Positions 46,815 through 56,202 of a DNA stretch of 64,000 bases are shown here, piece after piece (positions within the stretch are counted from its first letter, which is position 1; every line of letters begins with the position of its first letter). The translations under genes were made by a program, and so were the position numbers. Below the pieces are notes generated by a model. It was given only the letters and a program-made list of their open reading frames with translations, had not been told where the DNA came from and made no database searches. The stretch is taken from NCBI GenBank assembly GCA_002085445.1, contig NBMI01000019.1, positions 1-64,000 of the forward strand, read 5' to 3'. This DNA comes from Candidatus Parabeggiatoa sp. nov. 2. Its GTDB lineage: Bacteria > Pseudomonadota > Gammaproteobacteria > Beggiatoales > Beggiatoaceae.

Positions 46815-47214
46815 TTAGGTTGCCATTTCAGTCAAAATGCCAACAATTTTATTCACATTGCTAATGTGATATTCTACCCGATCAATAAAAGCCGTCTTAT
46901 CCTGATATTCTAAAAACCGCCAGGTATTGCCCGTTGTTACGGCACCATAGATTTTTGGTAAATGTTCCCCTTCTTGATCGTTAAAGATGCTTGACGCAAA
47001 CATTTCGGCTATACATTGTCCTAAACCACCAGTGATATTTTCATTTTTGGCTTCAACAATTACCAACCGCCAACGCTAATGGAATATTGTATCTTAGAGT
47101 CGTTGATAAATAATCACTCACTTCCTTAATTTGAGAAAACCGCTCTTGATCTTCAACGACTTTTATCTTCAATTCCTGTTTGACTTTTTTTAAGGTGAAA
47201 TGACGATATGACAT
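46815..47214 (-). pseudogene. PD-(D/E)XK-like nuclease, module copy 2, middle deleted
   Basis: ATG 47214 starts MSYRHFTLKKVKQELKIKVV and continues to NIPLALAVG. Then about 75 residues are missing and the frame changes to VIVEAKNENITGGLGQCIAE and the C-terminal half ending GILTEMAT at 46815. Combined with the copy at 31782-32277, every part of a roughly 200-residue protein is present once or twice. It is the first gene of the module, 37 bp before the AAA gene. Confidence 0.75.
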
Positions 47215-47216
47215 GA

Positions 47217-47520
47217 TTTTTAAGTTATGGACGCAACCTTTGCTCACTATCGGGATGAAAAGATCGACGTTAAGATTGGCGTTAAGATTGGACATCAAGT
47301 CGGCCACTTGAAAAAGCGACACCGCTTGGGTGCGGATGGGGCCGTCATTAGACAGTCGTCTTTAACCAATTCAACGGTTTTTTACCGTGAAAATTTGGGT
47401 AAGTCATTGAAAATTTTTAGATAACAAATGGCTTATCAAGGTACGTTCATTCAGTCAAGGATGGGGCCCCATTGTCAGGTACAACATGCGATGAAACGGC
47501 CGTGGTGAGTTGCGAAATCC
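47217..47520. repeat. GATTGGACATCAA-type module and TGGGGCCCCATTGTCAGGTA repeat
   Basis: The ATGGACGCAACCTTTGCTCA module (47225-47330) resembles 32370. TTCATTCAGTCAAGGATGGG followed by GCCCCATTGTCAGGTACAAC (47448-47500) recurs at 48721 and 49905. No gene is seen up to 47635. Confidence 0.6.
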
Positions 47521-47635
47521 ATTAAATATTTATGGATAAATGTTGTGAAGCTAGGGCAAGCGGGCACTGATGACCAGATTTTTCTGACTCTCGCCGGCTT
47601 GCCCACCCGACTTAAGTGTTTTTTATCTACTGATA

Positions 47636-48073
47636 TTAGGTGTTAGCAACAGAATATAATTGAAAATCAATATATTTTTTAAAATGTTCAAAATCTTTAT
47701 CAGTCGTAAAAATCGGAAAATCATAACGGTGTGATACAGCACATAACAAGAAATCGGTTGGTGAACCTTGCACACCTTTGGTACGGCAAATGTTATAAAA
47801 TTCTGCGGCTTTTTCATAATCCTCTGTTGTCAACGGAAAATCTGGAAAAGCACGCAGTTTTTTGCGTATTCGTTCAAATTGCGGTGTTTCACGAATGCCT
47901 GAGAGTACTTCTTGACGGACAACGCCTAACAAGACGACGCGTGTTTGTTTAATTAACTTCAGCAGTGTTTGTTTCTCTAAACTTTCCAATGATGCGTCAC
48001 GACGACGCAAAAGGAATGACCAAATACAGGCATCAACCAGTACGTTTGAAATTTCTAAGCTTTTTGTAATCAT
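47636..48073 (-). CDS. vapC: VapC-type PIN toxin
   Basis: From ATG 48073 the product is about 145 residues: MITKSLEISNVLVDACIWSF places the first PIN aspartate, then VVRQEVLSGIRETPQF, and PTDFLLCAVSHRYDFPIFTT followed by DKDFEHF give the other acidic residues. PIN-domain RNases cleave tRNA or rRNA when freed from VapB. The start lies inside the antitoxin gene, with a 41-bp overlap. Confidence 0.85.
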   Translation of the reverse strand: MITKSLEISNVLVDACIWSFLLRRRDASLESLEKQTLLKLIKQTRVVLLGVVRQEVLSGIRETPQFERIRKKLRAFPDFPLTTEDYEKAAEFYNICRTKGVQGSPTDFLLCAVSHRYDFPIFTTDKDFEHFKKYIDFQLYSVANT

Positions 48074-48275
48074 AATCATCGTCATAATCAATTTGACCAA
48101 ATTCATCCAAAATAGCGAGTTGTTGCGAAACGATATTGGCCCTTTTTTGCAAATAGTACACGTAGACTTCTAAGGCCTTATGTATCACCTCAGCTTGTGT
48201 GGTATGTTTGCCTAATTGACGCGCTTTTTCACAAAGTTCATTATCAAGTTCATTGTTGACTGGTGAAGTTGTCAT
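48033..48275 (-). CDS. vapB: VapB-type antitoxin
   Basis: ATG 48275 is preferred because AGGAGG lies just upstream; a TTG further up is less likely. The 80-residue protein (MTTSPVNNELDNELCEKARQ, LGKHTTQAEVIHKALEVYVY) has a ribbon-helix-helix-like N terminus and an acidic tail YDDDYDYKKLRNF. It is paired with the PIN toxin downstream. Confidence 0.75.
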   Translation of the reverse strand: MTTSPVNNELDNELCEKARQLGKHTTQAEVIHKALEVYVYYLQKRANIVSQQLAILDEFGQIDYDDDYDYKKLRNFKRTG

Positions 48276-48300
48276 CGCCGGTACTCCTCCTTTGACAGTT

Positions 48301-48438
48301 TTAGCCAATCAGATCATCTAATGTGAGGCTCAAAGTATCCCCGGGCAAAAAATAGGTCTGATTAAGTGACAATCCCAATGCCCAAGCCGTTGAAAAGGTA
48401 CTCAACCCGCTTGAAACACAAGCCATGATTTTTGTCAT
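48301..48438 (-). pseudogene. Secreted-protein N-terminal fragment
   Basis: AGGAG precedes ATG 48438. The 45 residues contain a signal-like stretch (MTKIMACVSSGLSTFSTAWA) and NQTYFLPGDTLSLTLDD. The frame stops just before the vapB leader. It is probably the first part of a larger exported protein, now truncated. Confidence 0.4.
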
Positions 48439-48504
48439 CAGGTTTTCTCCTGAAGAAAATGAGACAATATAAAATATATTAGAATAACAGACATTTTTGT
48501 CAAA

Positions 48505-48723
48505 TCAAAAGCGAGTGAGCGGACTTAAATTCACCGCCACAATTATTCTCTGTGCGACACCAATTTGAAGGATGACACATTTTTCTTCTCTGTTGTAATG
48601 TTCGCCAGGCGTACAAAAGTCCTCGCGGAATTTTGAGGCTTCAACCCACAAATCCTTTATTTGAGCCCAAAAGTTTTTGTCAAAAAGTCCTTGTTCCCAT
48701 CTTGAGTATAAAGGTACGCTCAT
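48505..48723 (-). CDS. Hypothetical protein fragment
   Basis: The 72-residue frame includes EQGLFDKNFWAQIKDLWVEA and HYNREEKCVILQIGVAQRII. No family was recognised. The 5' end abuts the TTCATTCAGTCAAGGATGGG repeat, so it may be the remnant of a larger gene. Confidence 0.35.
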   Translation of the reverse strand: MSVPLYSRWEQGLFDKNFWAQIKDLWVEASKFREDFCTPGEHYNREEKCVILQIGVAQRIIVAVNLSPLTRF

Positions 48724-49235
48724 TCAGTCAAGGATGGGCCCCATTGTCAGGTACAACATGCGATGAAACGGCCGCGGTGACTTGCGCGTTGATTGGACAT
48801 CAACTCGGCCACTTGAAAAACCGGCACCGCTTGGGTGCAGATAGAATAGGTATTCTACAATCGTTTTTAAAAACGCCAAAGGTTTTTTGATTTGCGTGAC
48901 AAAACAGCTAAGTCATTGAAAAACATTGTCTATAAAAATCTTTAACACAGAGTTCACAGAGTACCACTGAGTTACACAGAGTCCTCAAGTCTTTGGTACA
49001 ACATCTCTGTGAAACCGAAGTGGAACTCTGTGTCTCTGTGTTGAAGATTTCAAAACGGATAGGCGGTGAGTTTTTAACGCTTGACGGTTGAACAAATAGT
49101 GGGCCATGTTGTCAAATTAATCAACTCGATTTTGTTAATGGCCCTCAATTCAAAGGCCATTTATTGTACATGCAGACTCATTGCCATTGAGTCTCTTACA
49201 TATGTCTGATAAATGTCTGTTCGTAGTAAGTTTAA
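48724..49235. repeat. GATTGGACATCAA module and modular cassette
   Basis: TTCATTCAGTCAAGGATGGG words, then the GATTGGACATCAACTCGGCC module (48793-48940), CACAGAG foldback (48943-49045), GGGCCATG foldback (49100-49145) and start of the ACATGCAGAC module (49165-49180). The stretch 49236-49374 holds no gene. Confidence 0.75.
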
Positions 49236-49374
49236 ATAATTTGCCGAACATAAGACACCCAATAAAGCCCTTTGCTTCGTGCCTTGGGGCTTTAAGTTCA
49301 GGAAAAAAGGCGCGATGGGTTTAGCAAAGTTTGTGATAAGTCAATTGTCACTTTACCCTTCCTACGCTTGCTTG

Positions 49375-49859
49375 CTATCTTTGTGATAATAAAAAACCGA
49401 TGGCTCCAAAGATTTTATCTAAATCACTAATGGTTATTCTGGTTCTATTCTTAGTAAATAGGTTAGATATTAATTTTCCAAACTGCCAAACTTCGCCATC
49501 TGTTACGATACCGTAAACATTGGTAAGCCCATAACCGTTTTGCCTAACTCGGACTTGCTTGAAAACAAATAATCTGGTGTTCCAGTTAATTTCGCATCAT
49601 AAGTGATGGATTTATGGCTCCAAAGGGTATATTTATCGACAAACGTCTTATAAACTTCTCGACAAAGAGGATAAATCACATTTTCACATCTTGAAGCCTC
49701 TGATGTAAATATGTCCATATTTTTATCACTAAAGTCAAATTCCTTGATAAAAATATCAGAGGGTTTTAAATCAAGATACTCAATGAAATCTTCTTCAGAA
49801 TACTTGATCTGGTATTCTTCTTGAACTTGAGCAATCGTTTTAAAATCACTAAAGGCCAT
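49375..49859 (-). pseudogene. PD-(D/E)XK-like nuclease (second family) with internal deletion
   Basis: ATG 49859 has SD AAGGAG. The N-terminal part reads MAFSDFKTIAQVQEEYQIKY, then TYDAKLTGTPDYLFSSKSEL (catalytic Asp in TPDY) to GLPMF. The segment expected to hold VEAK and QCLAEL is missing. The frame shifts to VYGIVTDGEVWQFGKLISNL and ends IGFLLSQR with TAG 49375. The missing segment survives in the fragment at 38411-38611. The reconstructed protein would be about 210 residues. Confidence 0.75.
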
Positions 49860-49901
49860 TAAATAACTCCTTAATAAAAAATAACGGGAAAAGAACCGGC
49901 C

Positions 49902-50845
49902 ATAATGGGGCCCCATTGTCAGGTACAACATGCGATGAAAATCTCATCGTGGTGACTTGCGCGTTGATTGGACATCAACTCGGCCACTCTTAATACCTGC
50001 ACCGCTTCGGTGCAAATAGGGAGCGTATTATACAATCGTTTTTAAAAACGCCAAAGGTTTTTTGATTTTCGTGACAAATTGGCTAACTCATTGAAAAACG
50101 TTGTCTATAAAAATCTTTAACACAGAGTTCACAGAGTTCACAGAGTACCACAGAGTTACACAGAGTCCTCAAGTCTTTGGTACAACATCTCTGTGAAACG
50201 CCGTGTAACTCCGTGTCTCTGTGTTGAATAAAAAGTGGGCCAGGTTGTCAAATTGAAAAGCTTGATTTTGTTAATGGCCCTCAATTCAAAGACGATTTAT
50301 TGTACATGCAGACTACCTGAGCCGGCCATAAATTGGCAAAGCCATCCATACGCTTAGGCTATAATCGTGGGCGATAAATCGCCTACTACAAACTAGAAAC
50401 TAGAAACTAGAAACTAGAAAATTTTTACCGTTTCAGGCGATAAATCGCCTACTACAAACGAGAAAACGAGAAAACGAGAAACTAGAAACTAGAAACTAGA
50501 TAAATTTTACCGTTTCAGGCGATAAATCGCCTACTACAAACTACAAACTACAAACTAGAAACTAGAAAATTTTTACCGTTTCAGGCGATAAATCGCCTAC
50601 TACAAACGAGAAAGAATTTATTTATTATACATCTGTAACTCCGTGTCTATCGTTAAGAAGATTTCAAAACGGATAGGGGTGAGTTTTTAACGCTTGAAGG
50701 TTTTAAAAAAGTGGGCCATGTTGTAAAATGAAAAAGCTTTATTTTGTTAATGGCCCCCAATTCAAAGCGTATTTATTAGACATGCAGACTCAATGCAATA
50801 AATGCTTTAACACAGAGTTCACAGGTGTCTCTGTGTTATAATCAT
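49902..50845. repeat. Long repeat tract: cassette plus heptamer-linked GGCGATAAATCGCC palindromes
   Basis: TGGGGCCCCATTGTCAGGTA word, GATTGGACATCAACTCGGCC module (49965-50115), CACAGAG foldback (50120-50226), GGGCCATG foldback (50237-50283) and ACATGCAGAC module (50305-50365). Then come four GGCGATAAATCGCC palindromes separated by AACTAGA and CTACAAA heptamer runs (50370-50610), a second GGGCCATG copy (50713-50760) and a CACAGAG half element (50808-50835). No gene is seen here. Confidence 0.8.
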
Positions 50846-50847
50846 TC

Positions 50848-52206
50848 TTACAATAAAATAACGGCCAAAATCCCAACAATAATAATGGTGGCAATTCCTT
50901 GGATCAGTGTTGCTACGGTAAAGGATTTATAAGCGGTTGAGACATCCATGCCGCTGAATTGCGATACTACCCAGAAATAACTGTCATTGGCGTGTGAGAT
51001 TGTCATTGCGCCGGCCCCGATTGCCATAACCGTCAATACTCGCCCTATTTCTGAATCAAGTCCGAGTGTTGCCATCAGGGGTGCCACTAATGCCGAGGTT
51101 GTCACTAGCGCGACAGTCGATGATCCTTGGGCTGATTTTAGGGCGGCTGCGATAATAAATGGTAGGAAGATACCTAGATTAAACTGAGTCAGCGTGTCTC
51201 CTAAATAAGCGCCGATAGGCGTTGCTTTTAGAACAGTACCTAATGCGCCGCCGGCACCAGTGATGATGATAATCGTTGCTGCGCCTTTTAAGCCTTCTTC
51301 AAACCAGCCAGTTAGCGTTTCCTTTGAGAAATTGGGGAGCAAGCGCATTGCCAATATTAACCCAATCAGTAATGCATTGATTGGTTGTCCAAGGAATAGT
51401 AGTGCCTTGGCAATTCCGCCGTTTCCAACAGGTTCCGAGGGAAAGGCCGCTACTGAGCCTAGGCCGATCAAGAGTATTGGAATCAATATCGGCGAAAAGG
51501 CCTGAAAGGCCGTTGGCAGAATTCCATACTTGGCGCGTTCGGCTTTCTCATCAAACTCAAATTCTTCGACATCTTCGGCCGAGGTTGTGCGCTTCCCAAT
51601 AAAGTTCGCCCACAGATAGCCAGCGAAAGCTGTGAACACAGAAATCGCAACACCGAATAGAATAACCAATCCAAGGCGGTTGCTTAAGCCGAGATTACCG
51701 GCCGCGGCAATTGGGCCAGGTGTCGGTGGTACCAGTGTGTGGGTGGCATAGAGTCCGGTTGCCAGTGCGATTGACAGAGTGACGGCCGACACTTTGGCTT
51801 TTTTGCAGAGAGATTTTTTGAGCGACGACAGAATGACATAACCGGAGTCACAGAAGACGGGAATCGAGACGATATAGCCGATGATGCTCATGGCTAGGGC
51901 TGGGTGCTTTTGCCCAACCACTTTTAAAACGGTATCAGCCATGGTGATTGCTGCACCTGACTTCTCCAGTATTGTTCCGATGATTGTCCCAAGTATGATC
52001 ACGATTCCGATATAGGCGAGGATTCCGCCAAATCCGTTGGCGATAGTTTTGTCTATGTCCATCAGCGGCATTCCGGCCGAGGCACCTATTCCATAAGAGG
52101 CGACTATTAACGCGATAAATGGATGTAATTTAAACTTTGAGGTCGCGATGACGATAAATACAATCGCCACGACTAAAATGACCAATAACATTGGCCCTTG
52201 TACCAT
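50848..52206 (-). CDS. GntP-family gluconate/carboxylate permease
   Basis: The 452-residue protein has about 12 hydrophobic segments and the GntP signature pattern: FIVIATSKFKLHPFIALIVA, GGILAYIGIVIILGTIIGTI, IGYIVSIPVFCDSGYVILSS, LVPPTPGPIAAAGNLG and SHANDSYFWVVSQFSGMDVS. It carries out proton-coupled uptake of gluconate or related organic acids through the inner membrane; the exact substrate cannot be called. SD AAGGAGGT lies 5-12 bases before ATG 52206. It appears intact and monocistronic. Confidence 0.88.
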   Translation of the reverse strand: MVQGPMLLVILVVAIVFIVIATSKFKLHPFIALIVASYGIGASAGMPLMDIDKTIANGFGGILAYIGIVIILGTIIGTILEKSGAAITMADTVLKVVGQKHPALAMSIIGYIVSIPVFCDSGYVILSSLKKSLCKKAKVSAVTLSIALATGLYATHTLVPPTPGPIAAAGNLGLSNRLGLVILFGVAISVFTAFAGYLWANFIGKRTTSAEDVEEFEFDEKAERAKYGILPTAFQAFSPILIPILLIGLGSVAAFPSEPVGNGGIAKALLFLGQPINALLIGLILAMRLLPNFSKETLTGWFEEGLKGAATIIIITGAGGALGTVLKATPIGAYLGDTLTQFNLGIFLPFIIAAALKSAQGSSTVALVTTSALVAPLMATLGLDSEIGRVLTVMAIGAGAMTISHANDSYFWVVSQFSGMDVSTAYKSFTVATLIQGIATIIIVGILAVILL

Positions 52207-52251
52207 GATGTACCTCCTTAATCATTAAGCCAGGGCGAACGCTTGGTGAAA

Positions 52252-52312
52252 ATCATTAATAATTAATGATTAATGATTAATGATTAATGATTAATGATTA
52301 ATGATTAATGAT
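52252..52312. repeat. ATTAATG heptamer tandem array
   Basis: ATTAATG is repeated about seven times head to tail in the leader of the permease gene. Related ATTAATC repeats are at 12072-12107. Confidence 0.85.
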
Positions 52313-52327
52313 TTAAATAATACTTGA

Positions 52328-53468
52328 TTAGACTTGTCCGTCAATAAATAAGAAAGCCAGGGCGTTGCCCCTGGCTTTAATAACACATACCGAAGGGGCT
52401 AATAGAAAAAAAGCCCCTTTGGTACGACATTAATATAGCCAGTGTATCTACCTGGAGGGAAGGAAGGAAGCTAACAAAACCCTTATTTTCGCACAACTCT
52501 ATTCATGATTTCTCATTGAAATTGCCGAAAAAACTCATGAATGCCAGCTTCCAATCTCAGCTTATCTCGTCAAAAACCCGTTTATAAATCCTTTTTGAAA
52601 GTAGCTTCCTCACAATCTAGGTCTTTTGAAGTCCCACTTAAAAGAACTTCTCACAAAGACTTACTTACTTTATTGACTCAGACATAAAGAGGATGCTATA
52701 TGGATCAGAAGCTGGCTTCAAGTGAGCTGTATCATCGATTATTAAAAGAAGGGGTTTCAAAGTTATCTAATTCTGAACTAATAGCCGTTCTATTGGAAAC
52801 AACACCTCCCAATCAAGAAATGAGGACTTTAGACTTAACTTACCAATTATTAAATTATGAAGGTCAATTACGTGACTTTTTGGGAGTCATGTCTGATTGG
52901 CTGTACTACATCCAAGATAGCTTTGAAGCTGATGAGGCTTTGTTAAAAGCGAGCATCGAAGTTCAAAGACGTGCCTTGACTAAAGTGTTAAGGAACTCTA
53001 ACGCTATCATCTGAGTTAACCAACGACTTTTTGAGGTTGGTTCTCAGTGAACGGGCGTTGTGTGTGGTGCTGAGCGGTTTATTTTTATTTAAACCAACAG
53101 CACCGAATGTTGGGGTTTGAAGACGGGTTTTAGGGTTATTCTGATGAGACTAATTCTTCTCATCAAGACACTATTGCCTATTCAATCCCGCGAAATGCGA
53201 AACGATATAAAGCTCCTTTCGTCATTATAGCTCGCCGCATTTTTACGAGGCAAGCCCAACACCGTGCAGCAGACATTTCCTTGACGCGATGTCTTATGAA
53301 GAAATTACCTGTCACCAGGATGGTTTTGTTAGCTTCCCTCCTTCCCTCCAGGTAGATACACTGGCTATATTAATGTCGTACCAAAGGGGCTTTTCTATTA
53401 GCCCCTTCGGTATGTGTTATTAAAGCCAGGGGCAACGCCCCTAGCTTTCTTATTTACGGACAAGTCTA
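52328..53468. mobile_element. 1.14-kb element with 150-bp inverted repeats carrying a RadC-N gene
   Basis: The left arm (52328-52481) and right arm (53322-53468) are near-identical inverse copies of about 150 bp: ATAGACTTGTCCG-like outer ends, the GCCAGGGGC palindrome, ATAACACATACCGAAGGGGC, and the inner GGAGGGAAGGAAGCTAACAAAA. The 840 bp between them contain one short gene (52700-53014) and otherwise no recognisable coding sequence. No transposase is present. Confidence 0.8.
52700..53014 (+). CDS. RadC N-terminal-domain (UPF0758-like) protein
   Basis: The 104-residue protein matches only the N-terminal helix-hairpin-helix part of RadC: SSELYHRLLKEGVSKLSNSE, LIAVLLETTPPNQEMRTLDL, YQLLNYEGQLRDFLGVMSDW and DEALLKASIEVQRRALTK. 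The JAB/MPN metallo-domain that normally follows is absent. AGAGGATG precedes the ATG. It is the only gene inside the inverted-repeat element. Function is unknown; DNA binding is inferred from HhH similarity. Confidence 0.65.
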   Translation: MDQKLASSELYHRLLKEGVSKLSNSELIAVLLETTPPNQEMRTLDLTYQLLNYEGQLRDFLGVMSDWLYYIQDSFEADEALLKASIEVQRRALTKVLRNSNAII

Positions 53469-53587
53469 TTGTTTTTAAAAAAATTTTACTAAGCGGAATA
53501 AAAATGGGATCAAGTTTTAGAACCCGTTGGAACCTTTTTTTCACCACCCCAGCGAACGCCCCTACTTAATGGCATTGTTTTTCAGGA

Positions 53588-53680
53588 TAAGTACCCGTCC
53601 AGAAGTTTTTCGGTATTTTTACGACGAAAACTATTGTTTTTATTCACTTTATTTTTGAAGAATCTATGGACGGGTAGTTA
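53588..53680. mobile_element. 93-bp MITE with AGTACCCGTCCA ends, copy 2
   Basis: Same length and nearly same sequence as 39617-39709, and also bounded by TA. One base differs in the right end (GGGTAGTTA). Confidence 0.85.
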
Positions 53681-53692
53681 GCATCCGTAAAA

Positions 53693-54500
53693 TTATTTAA
53701 TGGCTAATAAACTCAGTATCCGCTTAGGCGTCAAGTGATTAAATTGTTTAAATAAATTTTTAAGTTTCAGGAAGACTTCAAGTGCGGAAAAAGCATCATC
53801 ACTTGCATATTGAATCTGTTGCTGACTGAGTGGGTTTATCTCCCAGTTAGAAATGGAGATTTTGCGTTTTTTCTCTAAGTTTTTTTTTCAGCACTCTGGC
53901 AACTAGCTGCTTTGAACCAATTGTATTTTTATTACCCACCTCCTGAAAGATTTCATTCAGTTCAACAACGTTGGAGATTTTACAACCAAAATTTTGGAAA
54001 ATTTGCGTATTATCATGTTTAATCCCAACGCCAATTTTCCTGATATCATCACACTTTAACAACTGAAGAAGTGGACTGATATTGTTTAACTGACCTATTT
54101 GAAACAGGAAACACTTCTCACAAGTAGCAATTTGGATAAGCGCTATACGATTCGGTGGTTGTCCTTTTTTAAAGACTGGCTTAGATTCGGTATCATAGCC
54201 AACAAACCTTTGTCTTTTTAACAGTTTACAAGCATTTACCAGGCTGTTATCACGAACAATAACAACTTCTTTATTTGAAGTGTCGTATTTAGGAAGCTTG
54301 GTAAATTCTTCATCATAAACCTGATTATTAAGATCACATATAAGTTTGATATATTTTAATGATTCAGGTTTATTTGATTGAATATATTCGAGAATATGAA
54401 CGTTTAACACAGATTTTAGATTATCTAAATGGGTTCTGCCAAGAACACCTTCTAGAATATTAGATTTTCTTGTGTCAAACAGGTAATCAAAAATTTCCAT
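53693..54500 (-). pseudogene. RNase D-like 3'-5' exonuclease, frameshifted in an A9 run
   Basis: The frame from ATG 54500 has motif I RFVGYDTESKPVF (DxE), motif II RKIGVGIKHDNTQIF and continues to KKKLREKTQNLHF with a stop at 53847. In another frame, right after an A9 tract at about 53881-53889, the expected KISISNWEINPLSQQQIQYA and SDDAFSALEVF (motif III YxxxD) follow to a stop at 53693. Rejoined, the protein is about 269 residues with all three exonuclease motifs. A homopolymer slip in the genome or in sequencing explains the break. Confidence 0.75.
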
Positions 54501-54529
54501 TCATTAATTAATCTCTTTGGGGATGAATC

Positions 54530-55080
54530 CAATATTTATCTTGGGATGGAGTCCAAGATTTATCTTGGGATGGAGTCCAAGATTTATCTTGGGGAGGAGT
54601 CCAAGATTTATCTTGGATGTCATGGGGTATTTTTCTGAAATACTCTAATAGTAAAGTTCGCCTTGATAGAAAAACATGATCTGTCCACTATTTTCTGCTT
54701 TTCTCTAAAGCCGATTCATTTGACACGCCATTGAAAATGATCGGGTAAATTTAAGGAAAAGGCCCCGTTTGTAGTAGGCGATTTATCGCCTCACGCGCAG
54801 TGCAGGAGAGTGGAAATCTTCATCCCACCCTACCGCCAACCGCTAAAGCGGTTGTCTAAAAGCTAAAGTAGGCTAAAGCCTACTAACTCTCTTTTAGTGC
54901 CCTTCAGGGTACTTGAGCTTTTAGACAACGGCTTTAGCCGTTGGCGTTGGGGTGGTATGGAAACTTCCGCCTTACTGTGCTAGTATCGCTAATATTGCTC
55001 CTAAAAAAATTAGGTTAAACTTGGCCGCCGTGCAGCCAAACTAAAGTTTGGACTCCTGCCAAACTAAAGTTTGGACTCCT
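54530..55080. repeat. CCAAGATTTATCTTGG palindromes, an AGTGCAGGA foldback and CCAAACTAAAGTTTGG pair
   Basis: Three GGAGTCCAAGATTTATCTTG hairpins (54545-54617), a GGCGATTTATCGCC palindrome (54777-54792), a foldback 54794-54986 related to 7778-7888 but with an inner TCTAAAAGCTAAAG/AGCTTTTAGA hairpin, and two CCAAACTAAAGTTTGG palindromes (55034-55075). No gene is seen. Confidence 0.7.
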
Positions 55081-55089
55081 GCCCCTACT

Positions 55090-56202
55090 TTATTTCCAAT
55101 TTAAGCGAATATAATGGTGTGTTTGTTCAACGTCAAGCAGACGGGTGGTATTACCCTGACGTGTGTAGAATTTTTTGACGCGCTGTTTTCCTTCTTGAAC
55201 TGCCAAAAAAACGGGTTCCGCTGCTCTTTTAACATCAATTGCACAAATTTCCTTGCCTTCAATCTTTTCAACGCGGATTTTGATCAGTGGGGCAAATGCA
55301 GTGCCGATGCGATCACTAATAAGGTTGTTTAGCAGTTGTTGGAAGTCATCAAGGTTTTTGCCTTGCCCTAATATATTTAAGTCTGGTTCTAAGCCCAATA
55401 CGCTGTGATCATCTTGTATGCCTATCAGTAATGTACCGCCTTCATGGTTCATAAAACCCACCAGTGTACCGAGTACTTCAAACCGTAATTCGTCATTTTG
55501 ACGACTTTTTTTAATATCCCATTGCAAAGTGCTTTTGAATTCCAGCGTGTCACTTTCTTCTTGTGGTAGCAATTCGGTTATCGACGGGAGTGGCGGAGTT
55601 TCTGCTTCAATCTTTCGGATAACCAGCAAAAACAGCGGCAACTTCCGTTCACGAATCCGCTCCTTTAGCGCTTCTTCCGTCTCGGCAAAGTCAATCACTT
55701 GGTTATTGATCACTGCCACGTATTGGTTACAATATTGGGCTAACAGCGCGGCTTTATTTTCCGTTATCCACATCTCATCTTTGCGGTTGCCCCACCGATT
55801 GAGGTAGGTAATGGCTTCTTGGATAGATTCGTGCAACGCTTCAAACACATCTCCCTTCATATTCTTGGAAATGTAGTCCCAAGCACCTAATTTAAAGGCG
55901 TGGCGGCAATCCGTTACGGTGTCGTTAGCGGTGAAAATAATGACAGCCGCAGTGAGATTGCGTTTCTGAATTTCATCAAACACCACAAATCCGCCACCAC
56001 TGTCTTTCCCAAGTCTCATATCAGCAACAATGATTTCAAACAGGTGCTGATTCAATTTGTCTCTGGCTTCGTTAGAATCAGACGCGGTTTCGATATGTTG
56101 ATAACCCAAATCGGCCAATTCTTCTATTAACAGTTCCAAGTAGTCGGGGTTATCTTCAACCAACAACAGATAGATATTGGAAATGTCTAAGTTTTGCCGC
56201 AT
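55090..56202 (-). CDS. Response regulator with AlbA_2 (Schlafen-type) output domain
   Basis: The 370-residue protein has a receiver domain (residues 10-130). Its phosphorylatable Asp61 lies in IIVADMRLGKDSGGGF, with acidic pocket EDNPD at 16-20, Thr in IIFTANDT and Lys in YISKNM. A DUF5678-like middle (WITENKAALLAQYCNQYVAV, FAETEEALKERIRER) follows. From about residue 212 there is an AlbA_2 domain (ESDTLEFKSTLQWDIKKSRQ, VGFMNHEGGTLLIGIQDD). AlbA_2 binds nucleic acid or nucleotides and is seen in Schlafen-like and defence proteins. It overlaps the kinase gene by one base. Confidence 0.85.
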   Translation of the reverse strand: MRQNLDISNIYLLLVEDNPDYLELLIEELADLGYQHIETASDSNEARDKLNQHLFEIIVADMRLGKDSGGGFVVFDEIQKRNLTAAVIIFTANDTVTDCRHAFKLGAWDYISKNMKGDVFEALHESIQEAITYLNRWGNRKDEMWITENKAALLAQYCNQYVAVINNQVIDFAETEEALKERIRERKLPLFLLVIRKIEAETPPLPSITELLPQEESDTLEFKSTLQWDIKKSRQNDELRFEVLGTLVGFMNHEGGTLLIGIQDDHSVLGLEPDLNILGQGKNLDDFQQLLNNLISDRIGTAFAPLIKIRVEKIEGKEICAIDVKRAAEPVFLAVQEGKQRVKKFYTRQGNTTRLLDVEQTHHYIRLNWK

